Assembly (NCBI RefSeq): GCF_013168275.1
Contig: NZ_AP019547.1
Span: 868,001-932,000 of the forward strand
Reading direction: 5' to 3'
DNA: 64,000 nucleotides
DNA from: Candidatus Nitrotoga sp. AM1P
GTDB lineage: Bacteria > Pseudomonadota > Gammaproteobacteria > Burkholderiales > Gallionellaceae
The position numbers and the translations under genes were made by a program. Shown here in pieces: positions 29,245-37,856 of this stretch. The notes under the pieces are model-generated. The model searched no databases. It saw only the letters and a program-made list of their open reading frames with translations, and had not been told where the DNA came from. Every line of letters starts with the position of its first letter. Position 1 is the stretch's first letter.

Positions 29245-30887
29245 GGTTTGATCACGACAATATATTGTGTATCCTCGAAAATAATCTTCATTGCCAAGCC
29301 TTGCTGTTTAAATTGCGGGTATAACTGAACCGGCATAATCGCCAACGCTGCTGGTTGCTTATCCCATATTTTCGCGAAGCTGGCGGTGTCTGGTATCCAA
29401 CGCTGCGGCTCCTGCATAATACCGAATGCCATTTCATTCTGATAGTCAACTAAGGTGAAGGTGCGCTTCAGATAAAACGGCAGTGTCTGCTCGTAGGTGC
29501 CTACCGAATACAATGGGATATCGGGCTTGACATAGGGACGGATTGACTCGGCAATGTGGTATGCAGAACGCCATATGGCCACAGTATTATGCCCGGATAA
29601 AACAATTTGTGCCCCAATCAAAGTGCTTAATGCCACCACCAGTACCGCCAGAGATTTTTTTCTGCGTGCCAACAACACCATGCCGGAAATCAACCCAAAC
29701 AAATAAACCAGTGCTGCCACCACGGCCCAAATTGCATAATTGCTATACATTTCTATTTTTAGCGGAGTTTCTGCCAGCTGCGCTGTAAACGGTGCGAACC
29801 CCAACGTCACCACCGGCACCAGCAAGACTGGAGCGAGTTGCCACAACAATACTCGTTCCCGTATCTCGGCCAGCCGTTTACCCATTAACAATGCCAGAGC
29901 CGGAAACATCGGCAGCAAATAGGACGGTAGTTTTGATCCGGATACCGAAAAAAAGACATAAATGAATACCACCCATATCATTAGAAAGCGTTCCGAGTTA
30001 AATGCCGTGCCGATATACGTGGTATTTTTCCAAGTACGTAGCAAGGTATCAAACATTAAAATAGTCCATGGCAACATACCTGCCAGCAGGATGGGAATAA
30101 AATAGTACCAAGGTTGATAACGCCCCAAATCCTTAGTAGAAAATCGCGTGTAGTGCTCGTAGATGAAAAAACGCTCGAAGAATTCTGGATTTGCTTTCAT
30201 CACCAGAATGAACCATGGCGCAGTGACAAGCAAAAACAGTAATAGCCCGGTCACCAGATTAAGACGTTTCCATGGTGTCAGATCGCGCTGCAACACAGAA
30301 TAAATCACCAACGCGGCAGCCGGTAGCACTAGCCCTATCAGCCCCTTACTCAATACTGCCAACCCCAATGCCATCCATGCGCAATAGAGCCAATTACGCC
30401 GGGTACGCGTATCTGCTTCGGCCTGCTGACCAAGTAACAGGCCGACAATACCAAGGGTTAGGAAAAACGTGACACCCATATCAAGCGTATTGATATGCCC
30501 GATCACCGCATACAATAAACTGCTGCCAAGAATCAGGGCTGCATACTGTCCTGCTTCGCGCCCGAATAAACGTACACCGGCAAACCACACCAATAACAAA
30601 CCAGCAAAACCGGTCAATGCAGGCCACAAACGTGACGTCCAATGATGCTCACCAAACAAGGTATATGCAGTCGCAGTCGCCCAATATTGTAGCGGAGGTT
30701 TCTCGAAATATTTCAGGTTGTTCAAGCGCGGCGTTACCCAGTCACCGCTCACTACCATCTCGCGCGGAATTTCGGCGTAACGTCCTTCGTCTGGCTTTAT
30801 CAACTTACGATATTCCAAAGTACCAAACCAAATCACGATGACCATTAGCAATAGCCACCACCAGCGTTTGATCTCCATCTTTGCCAT
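29241..30887 (-). CDS. arnT: Lipid A 4-amino-4-deoxy-L-arabinose transferase
   Basis: A 548-residue polytopic glycosyltransferase of the GT39/PMT (ArnT) type. The early periplasmic loop KPDEGRYAEIPREMVVSGDW carries the acidic catalytic/metal residues, followed by PPLQYWATA, many helices and a C-terminal periplasmic domain. It moves Ara4N from the lipid carrier onto lipid A, lowering the negative charge and usually raising resistance to cationic peptides. First gene of the arn operon. The E. coli operon order is arnB-C-A-D-T-E-F, so the order here differs. Confidence 0.88.
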   Translation of the reverse strand: MAKMEIKRWWWLLLMVIVIWFGTLEYRKLIKPDEGRYAEIPREMVVSGDWVTPRLNNLKYFEKPPLQYWATATAYTLFGEHHWTSRLWPALTGFAGLLLVWFAGVRLFGREAGQYAALILGSSLLYAVIGHINTLDMGVTFFLTLGIVGLLLGQQAEADTRTRRNWLYCAWMALGLAVLSKGLIGLVLPAAALVIYSVLQRDLTPWKRLNLVTGLLLFLLVTAPWFILVMKANPEFFERFFIYEHYTRFSTKDLGRYQPWYYFIPILLAGMLPWTILMFDTLLRTWKNTTYIGTAFNSERFLMIWVVFIYVFFSVSGSKLPSYLLPMFPALALLMGKRLAEIRERVLLWQLAPVLLVPVVTLGFAPFTAQLAETPLKIEMYSNYAIWAVVAALVYLFGLISGMVLLARRKKSLAVLVVALSTLIGAQIVLSGHNTVAIWRSAYHIAESIRPYVKPDIPLYSVGTYEQTLPFYLKRTFTLVDYQNEMAFGIMQEPQRWIPDTASFAKIWDKQPAALAIMPVQLYPQFKQQGLAMKIIFEDTQYIVVIKP

Positions 30888-31248
30888 TAATACACCCGCT
30901 TTCGGAGCAATAGTAGTGAGATATTGGTCGAAGAAAAAATGCCGACGACTTTTAACAATTGATCAATTTTCATTACCGCTCCAAGTATGTCGCTGGTCAA
31001 TATCAAACTCCATTCACCAGATTTATGGGAAAACGCCCATGTCTTAATATCAGTTGATTGATTTTTTATTCGCAAGTAAAACTAATGAATCGGAGGTCTA
31101 ATCTCTTATGAACTATACCTGGGTGTCAATTTTATGTTCCATATAGCGGGGAGATGGAGCGGGCTAACTGGCTTCTGATACAAAATAAATCTTACCTAAT
31201 TGATACATGTACCCATAATTAAATGTTGAGTTATATCCGCAACTTTTC
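30888..31248. other. Intergenic region upstream of arnT
   Basis: A 361-nt gene-free stretch between prsR (whose 3' end faces it) and arnT. It presumably holds the arn promoter on the minus strand. No terminator or operator could be identified by eye. Confidence 0.4.
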
Positions 31249-32610
31249 TTAAGTTTTGCTTACAATACCATGACGACTAATTAAATCGTAAAGTGTTGGA
31301 CGACTGATACCAAGCAATTCGGCCGCTTTGGCAATATTACCATCTACTCTCGCCAACGCTTTGACCACAGCATTGTACTCAGCGTCATCACGTACTTGGC
31401 GCAAATTAATAGACTCTATCATTTTAGGTGAAGTTAACAGACCAATATCCTCAGTGCTTATTTGAGAACCTTCAGCCATGATAACGGCACGCTTAATACA
31501 GTTTTCCATTTCACGCACATTACCTGGCCAAGGATATCCTTCTATCATGGCCAGAGCTTCCTGACTGAAGTTTAGTGAAGAACGCCCCTCCTTGACACTG
31601 AATTTGTTTTTAAAGTGATGCGCCAATAATGCGGCATCGCCCACACGCTCCCGAAGTGGGGGAATGATGACTGCAATTTCACTTAAACGGTAATAAAGAT
31701 CTTCACGGAAGCGCCCCGCAACACTCAATTCCTTAAGATTACGATGGGTTGCGCAGATGATCCGAACATCAACAGGAATTTCCTGACGCCCTCCTATTCT
31801 TTCGATTACTCTTTCTTGTAAGAATCGGAGAAGTTTCGCTTGTAGAAGCATGGGCATATCCCCTACTTCATCAAGGAAAAAAGTGCCTCCATCGGCCAGT
31901 TCAATTTTGCCTAACGTCTGTTTGGCGGCTCCAGTAAACGCTCCTTTCTCGTACCCAAACAACTCGCTCTCCAGAAGGTTTTCCGGGATTGCAGCGCAGT
32001 TGATTGCCATGAAGCGCTTCTCCTGCCGTGGGCTCATCTGGTGCAGCGCTCTCGCCAACAGTTCTTTGCCCGTTCCGCTATCACCCAGCAACATTACCGA
32101 GGCGGAAGATGGTGCTACTTTCTCGATGCTACGGCACACCCTTAACATGCCGGGATCACGGCTGATAATACTGGACAAGGGAGAGTCTGCCTGAATCTGC
32201 AAAATTCGGCGATTCTCCTGTTGCAGAGCGTAGAGGTAAAAAGCACGTTCAATCACTAACCCAAGTATCTCTGGATCAAACGGTTTTTGATGAAAATCAT
32301 AAGCACCCATACCAATCGCTTTCACGGCATTGGCATGATCCTGATTCCCTGAAAGCACAATCAATTTAGTGTCAGGGGCAAGCGCAAGAATTTGTTGCAA
32401 TGTTGCCAATCCTTCCGACGCACCATCGGGATCGGGAGGCAGTCCAAGGTCCATGGTGATAACTGCAGGTTCATGCCGTCTAACTTGCGCCAGCGCGCTT
32501 TCACGGTCTCCCGCCAACAGTACTTCATAAGCATCAAAATTCCAGCGCAATTGTTTTTGCAGGCCAAGATCATCTTCAATAACCAGTAGCTTTTTTTTAT
32601 CTTGATTCAT
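31249..32610 (-). CDS. prsR: PEP-CTERM-box sigma-54-dependent response regulator PrsR
   Basis: An NtrC-type regulator of ~453 residues: an N-terminal receiver (KKLLVIEDDLGLQKQLRWNF; phospho-Asp in ITMDLGLPPDPDG), a sigma-54 AAA+ domain (Walker A GDSGTGKELLARALH, the sigma-54 contact loop GAFTGA, Walker B GGTFFLDEVGDM) and a Fis-type C-terminal helix-turn-helix (NIAKAAELLGISRPTLYDL). The PEP-CTERM EPS locus context and the DxGLPPDPDGASEGL loop fit PrsR. The ATG at 32610 is preferred over the longer frame start at 32655, since AGGAAG precedes it. It lies 16 nt downstream of prsK, its cognate kinase. Confidence 0.92.
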   Translation of the reverse strand: MNQDKKKLLVIEDDLGLQKQLRWNFDAYEVLLAGDRESALAQVRRHEPAVITMDLGLPPDPDGASEGLATLQQILALAPDTKLIVLSGNQDHANAVKAIGMGAYDFHQKPFDPEILGLVIERAFYLYALQQENRRILQIQADSPLSSIISRDPGMLRVCRSIEKVAPSSASVMLLGDSGTGKELLARALHQMSPRQEKRFMAINCAAIPENLLESELFGYEKGAFTGAAKQTLGKIELADGGTFFLDEVGDMPMLLQAKLLRFLQERVIERIGGRQEIPVDVRIICATHRNLKELSVAGRFREDLYYRLSEIAVIIPPLRERVGDAALLAHHFKNKFSVKEGRSSLNFSQEALAMIEGYPWPGNVREMENCIKRAVIMAEGSQISTEDIGLLTSPKMIESINLRQVRDDAEYNAVVKALARVDGNIAKAAELLGISRPTLYDLISRHGIVSKT

Positions 32611-32626
32611 GACATTCTTCCTGCCG

Positions 32627-34711
32627 TTACGCGGCGTCCTTGACATAATCAACATGCCGATGAAATGGCAAAATCACTCGGAAAGTTGTACCGATAGCTT
32701 GACGACTGGAGACTTCAATTTGACCACCCAGTTCGTGGATATATTCACGACTCTCAAACATACCAATTCCCATCCCTGCCGATTTTGTAGACTCAAAGGG
32801 CTTGAATAGCCGCTCACGAATGAATTCCTCGCTCATGCCTTGACCAGTATCTTTGATTTCAATGACTACAAAAGCTTCCTGCTTCGAAATACGGATTGTT
32901 ACTTTGCCATCCTTGGGTGTGGCTTCAACAGCATTCTGAATAATATGGCCAATCACTCTCTCAAGACGATCCCAATTAGCTGCCACCATCAGGTCATGGT
33001 CTAGTATCTCAAGCTCAGGTTTAGGCTCAAAGACAGATTTTAACGCCAATGCCTGCCGTAATAATTTGTCAATGAAAAGTGGTGCAGAATGCTCAATGGA
33101 AGAACCTCTGCTCAGTTTATGTAGAAGCAGCTTCATTTTCTGAACAGAATAATCTAGCGTATCAAGCATATCTTTCTGAAATTCAGGATTATTCTTATGC
33201 TTTTCGGCATTGGAAAGTAATAGTGATAACTGGGAAACCAAATTTTTCAGATCATGCACTATAAAAGTAGACATGCGATTGAACGATTCAAATTGACGTG
33301 CAATTATTAGAGCGTTAGTCGATTCCTGTTGGGCAAGATAACTCGCAGCTTGGCTACCCGCAATTTTGAGCAGATCAATCACTTCCCAATTTAACTTAAT
33401 TCTACTTCTGGGCTGCGTTAATATCATAAAACCAAACAACTTCCCCAGCAGAATTAGGGGAACTATCAGCCAACCTTTAGGAAAAACTCGTAACCATTGA
33501 GGAATAAAGATTGCACCGTATTTATCAGGATTTGCGTCATATTCCTGCAGATCTATCACCCACTGCTTGTTTTCCAGAAACTGACAAAGAGAACCGCTTG
33601 CAGATTCGGATTCATTGGGCAAACTTATATTCCAATGAGCCACAGGCTCGCAATTGCCTGATTCTCGGCTAATGAACAATGCACCCCCTGGACTTTCCAC
33701 GAGTGCGGCTATCGCTTGGATGGTACGTTCGCCCAGCCCATGGCCGTGCTCGGAAAGCGTACGTGTAAAGCCTAACCATTCCTCACGATAATCGTAATTA
33801 TAATTATAAAAATGCTTACTGATGAACACCTTAAGCCATGAGCGAAAAACTCCCGAGAATAGTATACCAACGAGCAAAGCCACAGCGCCGAACGAAAAAG
33901 TCACTTGCATGACAGCTCCCCAGCTCCCCCCGAAAAAACGCAGGTAATAGCCCGCGGCTGACATAGCCAATAAATACAGAGCAGTGCCTAGCAGTGTTGC
34001 AGAATGAAATAAAATACGACGCGATACTGAGATACCCAATGACCACCGAGGGTTACGTGCTGCCGACACGGCAACTAGAGGAACAATCAGGGCATTGACT
34101 GCTCCTCTGGCAGTCCAAATTTCCATATTAACTTGCCTGAACAACATAGCATCGCTATATAAATAAAAATCATAGGCAAACATACCTCCGATTCCAAAAC
34201 AGGCAAACTTTATTCCCCACCGTCCTTTAGCGGGAGTATTTCGATAAAGCTGTTCTACCAAGAGCATGCCCATAACCGCAATTACCACACGGCCAACGAT
34301 GTCCGTCATAAAACCTGTCTCTCCTTGAGGAGGTTCAAGTTTCCAGTAGGTATAAATGTTCACAAGTAAGAGTAAACAATAAAACGCTACGATACCAACC
34401 ACATAGGGTTTTAATTTAAACTTAAAAGGAGGCAAGGAATTTGTTTGTTGGAAAGGCCCCAGTAACATTAACAGAAAGATAGACCACCCTGCATTTCGTA
34501 GAGTTTCCAGAATATCCGTTAGTAGCGGCAAGGAAATTCCTCTGACTGCCTGGTAAGCAATCGATGCTGCCCAAAACGTGGTCAGCACACTAGCAACGGT
34601 TAGCGCTGTCCCGAAAATACGTGCACGCCAACTGGTCAACAATAGAAGGGTTAGCATAAAAAAAGCTATAGCGGCTATGCCATAGCTATATGCAGCGATG
34701 CTTGTCAACAT
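32627..34711 (-). CDS. prsK: PEP-CTERM system histidine kinase PrsK
   Basis: A 694-residue membrane kinase. About eight to nine hydrophobic segments fill the first ~300 residues; a GAF-like region (about 320-460) follows; then a kinase core with the unusual His box FIVHDLKNLVSQLSLLL, the N-box HIIQNAVEATP, DTGQGMS and GIGMFESREYI. This architecture is that of PrsK in XrtA/PEP-CTERM exopolysaccharide systems, where it pairs with PrsR to activate sigma-54 promoters. Confidence 0.9.
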   Translation of the reverse strand: MLTSIAAYSYGIAAIAFFMLTLLLLTSWRARIFGTALTVASVLTTFWAASIAYQAVRGISLPLLTDILETLRNAGWSIFLLMLLGPFQQTNSLPPFKFKLKPYVVGIVAFYCLLLLVNIYTYWKLEPPQGETGFMTDIVGRVVIAVMGMLLVEQLYRNTPAKGRWGIKFACFGIGGMFAYDFYLYSDAMLFRQVNMEIWTARGAVNALIVPLVAVSAARNPRWSLGISVSRRILFHSATLLGTALYLLAMSAAGYYLRFFGGSWGAVMQVTFSFGAVALLVGILFSGVFRSWLKVFISKHFYNYNYDYREEWLGFTRTLSEHGHGLGERTIQAIAALVESPGGALFISRESGNCEPVAHWNISLPNESESASGSLCQFLENKQWVIDLQEYDANPDKYGAIFIPQWLRVFPKGWLIVPLILLGKLFGFMILTQPRSRIKLNWEVIDLLKIAGSQAASYLAQQESTNALIIARQFESFNRMSTFIVHDLKNLVSQLSLLLSNAEKHKNNPEFQKDMLDTLDYSVQKMKLLLHKLSRGSSIEHSAPLFIDKLLRQALALKSVFEPKPELEILDHDLMVAANWDRLERVIGHIIQNAVEATPKDGKVTIRISKQEAFVVIEIKDTGQGMSEEFIRERLFKPFESTKSAGMGIGMFESREYIHELGGQIEVSSRQAIGTTFRVILPFHRHVDYVKDAA

Positions 34712-34729
34712 TAAGGTTGTTCCATTGGG

Positions 34730-36130
34730 TTATCTACTACCCTTACCCAATATAACGACCTGGAAAGTATCGATCAGTATGAGTACATCCAGGAATAAGC
34801 TATTGTTTTTCACATAGTACAAATCATATTGGAGTTTCTGGATAGAGTCCTCAACTGAGGCTCCATATTGGTAACGTACTTGAGCTAAGCCGGTTATTCC
34901 CGGTTTAATACTATGCCTCACATTATAATAAGGGACTTCTTCGCAAAGCTGCTTTACAAAAAAAGGTCTTTCCGGGCGTGGCCCAACGAAACTCATTTCT
35001 CCTTTAAAAACGTTTAGAATTTGCGGGAGCTCGTCGATTCTCAGTTTGCGAATGATCCGTCCTACTTTCGTCGTACGTGTGTCATTTGCAGCCGCCCATT
35101 GAGGCTTCATCCCTTTCTCAGCATCATTTCGCATACTACGAAATTTCAACACCATAAAAGTATGGCCATCCATACCGACTCGTTCTTGCTGATATAAGAT
35201 AGGGGTTCGATCTTCAAAATAGATGCATAGCGCCGTAATCAATATTACCGGGAACGAAACAATCAAAATAATAGCGCTGGCGAATAAATCGAAAATTCTT
35301 TTAATAAAAGATCGCAGGAAACTCTGATCAAACCCACCACCGAAAACCAACCAACTTGGTTGAAGAGAATCCACCCTGATCTGGCATGCTTCACGCTCAA
35401 AAAAAGACGCTGCATCCGTCACTTTAATTCCATTTAATTTACATACCAATAACTCCTGAATGGGGAAACTTTCACCGCGCCGATTATTTACCGCGACAAT
35501 AACCTCATTCGCGTTATATTTATTTGTCAAACTTATTAATGAATTCCCAGCCGGTAAAATAGTAGACGGTAGCATACAGCTTGCTTCGCCTGGCAACTGA
35601 ACAAAGCCAACGATATTATATTTATGGTAGCTAATATTATGCATGGCCAAATCACTGCATTCCTTTGCCAGCGTACCGCATCCTATAAAAATAATTCGTG
35701 ACTCCAAATACTTTAATTTGAACAATTGATAAAAAACAGTCCTCACCAATAAAATCAAAACAACAGCGATAACGATTACGATACCTAAAATACCGCGACC
35801 AATATAAATATCTGGCACTATATAAAATGCCAAAGTTATGATGCCAAACCCTAAGGCAAAAGAAGGCATAAGCCGGAGAAAGGTATTTCTCATATCCTCT
35901 CTATAATTGTGCTTATACATACCAAAAGCACTCATACTGAAAACCATCACTAATGCAAATGCACATGCCGTCAGGAAAAAATTCTCCATCTTGACGAAAT
36001 ATGGAAAATCGCTATCAAAGAACCGAATAGTCGCCCCAAGATAGACTGAGGCCATGAAAACAAGAGTTTCAACAAAAAGCAGAACGGACACTATTTTGGA
36101 GACATAGTGATTGGAAATTCTAAACAACAT
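34730..36130 (-). CDS. PEP-CTERM/XrtA-system sugar transferase (TIGR03013 type)
   Basis: A 466-residue polyprenyl-phosphate sugar-1-phosphate transferase that would start EPS repeat-unit assembly on undecaprenyl phosphate. It has four N-terminal helices, a central CoA-binding-like domain and a fifth helix (about 280-302). The bacterial sugar transferase domain shows [47 protein letters not shown] and [11 protein letters not shown]. It is 18 nt upstream of prsK in the same direction; divergent from tviB across 171 nt. Confidence 0.9.
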   Translation of the reverse strand: MLFRISNHYVSKIVSVLLFVETLVFMASVYLGATIRFFDSDFPYFVKMENFFLTACAFALVMVFSMSAFGMYKHNYREDMRNTFLRLMPSFALGFGIITLAFYIVPDIYIGRGILGIVIVIAVVLILLVRTVFYQLFKLKYLESRIIFIGCGTLAKECSDLAMHNISYHKYNIVGFVQLPGEASCMLPSTILPAGNSLISLTNKYNANEVIVAVNNRRGESFPIQELLVCKLNGIKVTDAASFFEREACQIRVDSLQPSWLVFGGGFDQSFLRSFIKRIFDLFASAIILIVSFPVILITALCIYFEDRTPILYQQERVGMDGHTFMVLKFRSMRNDAEKGMKPQWAAANDTRTTKVGRIIRKLRIDELPQILNVFKGEMSFVGPRPERPFFVKQLCEEVPYYNVRHSIKPGITGLAQVRYQYGASVEDSIQKLQYDLYYVKNNSLFLDVLILIDTFQVVILGKGSR

Positions 36131-36301
36131 TAATTTACTCCAAAAGTTTGCTGATATTTTAAGTCATGCTCACATCATATCGACTTTTATAACAAGAACA
36201 TTAGGGATGTTAATAAACCGATAATTATGAGAATAAGATTGAAGCTTTCCAGCATATCTGCTAGATTTAAAAAGTTATGATAATAGCAAAGTGAGTTTAA
36301 T

Positions 36302-37582
36302 ATGGACATTGTTGCCGTAGTTGGGCTTGGCTATGTGGGTTTACCTCTGGCTGTAGAGTTTGGAAAAAAACAGCGAACTATCGGGTTCGATCTCTCCGCT
36401 ACCAAAATCGAGAGTTACAAACGACATATTGATCCAACCGGAGAGTTGTCAACCGAAAACCTGCAGGCAGCGACACATCTTACCGTCAGTTCCGACCCAA
36501 CCGAGCTATCCCTTGCCGACTATATTGTAATCGCAGTTCCAACGCCCGTAGATAGTGCCCATCAACCCGATTTTTCCCCTCTTGTTGGCGCCAGCGAAAC
36601 AGTTGGAAAGAATATGAAGTGCGGCGCAATCATTATCTATGAATCCACAGTTTATCCTGGAGCCACTGAGGAAATATGTATTCCAGTTCTGGAAAAAAAC
36701 TCTGGTTTAGTATGGAAAAAAGATTTCCATATTGGGTATTCTCCAGAAAGAATCAATCCCGGCGATAAAGAGCGCACTCTCACTTCCATTGTAAAAATTG
36801 TATCCGGAGATGATATAAACACTTTGGAAAAAGTAGCAAAGCTTTACGAAACTATCATCAGTGCTGGTGTACACAGGGCATCCAGCATCAAGGTCGCAGA
36901 AGCAGCAAAAGTGATCGAAAATACCCAACGTGATCTGAATATTGCATTAATCAACGAATTGGCCATCATTTTTGATAAGCTTGAAATTGACACACTGCAG
37001 GTATTACAAGCCGCCGGCACTAAATGGAATTTTCTTCCATTCCGTCCTGGGCTGGTCGGTGGACACTGCATTGGCGTAGACCCTTACTATCTTACCCACA
37101 AAGCAGATATGATTGGTTATCATCCCCAAGTGATACTGGCCGGACGCCGCATAAATGATGGAATGGCCAAATTTATTGCGGAAAAAACCGTGAAAGAAAT
37201 GATCCGGGCCGGTCTCAATGTAAAAGGCTCAAAAGTAAACATACTCGGATTGACATTCAAGGAAAATTGTCCTGACCTGAGGAATTCAAAAGTCGTGGAC
37301 ATCATTCACGAACTCCGTTCCTACGGTGTAGAGGTACATATCCATGATCCTGTAGCAACCGTCACAGACGCTCTCCACGAATACGGCTTGGAACTTAAAA
37401 CTTGGGAAAACCTACCACGCGCAGATGCACTCATTGCTGCAGTTTCACACCGTGAATTTCTTGCCAGACCCCTCACCGACTTCCAAACAAAAATTGTTCC
37501 AAATGGCTGTTTTATAGATGTAAAATCTCATTTTGATCAGGACGCGTTACGTGCAACCGGCGTTAATGTCTGGAGACTTTAA
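36302..37582 (+). CDS. tviB: Nucleotide-sugar dehydrogenase, TviB/WbpO type
   Basis: A 426-residue UDP-sugar 6-dehydrogenase. The NAD-binding loop is VAVVGLGYVGLPLAVEFGKK, the catalytic Cys is in GLVGGHCIGVDPYYL, and FKENCPDLRNSKV is in the C-terminal domain. The sequence is nearer to TviB/WbpO (UDP-GlcNAc/UDP-GalNAc to the uronic acid) than to Ugd. It would supply an acidic amino sugar for the EPS. The usual epimerase partner TviC is not in the window. Confidence 0.88.
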   Translation: MDIVAVVGLGYVGLPLAVEFGKKQRTIGFDLSATKIESYKRHIDPTGELSTENLQAATHLTVSSDPTELSLADYIVIAVPTPVDSAHQPDFSPLVGASETVGKNMKCGAIIIYESTVYPGATEEICIPVLEKNSGLVWKKDFHIGYSPERINPGDKERTLTSIVKIVSGDDINTLEKVAKLYETIISAGVHRASSIKVAEAAKVIENTQRDLNIALINELAIIFDKLEIDTLQVLQAAGTKWNFLPFRPGLVGGHCIGVDPYYLTHKADMIGYHPQVILAGRRINDGMAKFIAEKTVKEMIRAGLNVKGSKVNILGLTFKENCPDLRNSKVVDIIHELRSYGVEVHIHDPVATVTDALHEYGLELKTWENLPRADALIAAVSHREFLARPLTDFQTKIVPNGCFIDVKSHFDQDALRATGVNVWRL

Positions 37583-37660
37583 AAAAGTATTTTACCTCTA
37601 TGTGATTCATAGTAGTAATACTTCGATAAGTGCAAGATGAACAATAATAATAATTTGTTA

Positions 37661-37771
37661 GAAATCCGCTCATCCTTCGAGACTCAGGACGAACGGATTT
37701 CTTATTCTGCGAAAAATTGAAAGTTGATTACTCACTTCAATTAAACAATACCAGTAAAATCAATTAATTGG
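37661..37771 (+). repeat. Dispersed repeat, copy C
   Basis: The core GAAATCCGCTCATCCTTCGA then GACTCAGGACGAACGGATTT is followed by the right arm TTATTCTGCGAAAAATTGA, AGTTGATTACTCACTTCAAT and ATCAATTAATT. The left gene-tail arm is absent. It lies between tviB and prsT, 85 nt before the prsT start. Confidence 0.7.
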
Positions 37772-37856
37772 AATAATTTTTACACGTTGCTAGCACATTA
37801 TATCGCGCTGTTGTTTTATCAGTTTAAGCCAAAATGAGATTAAAAGGAAAGAAGTT

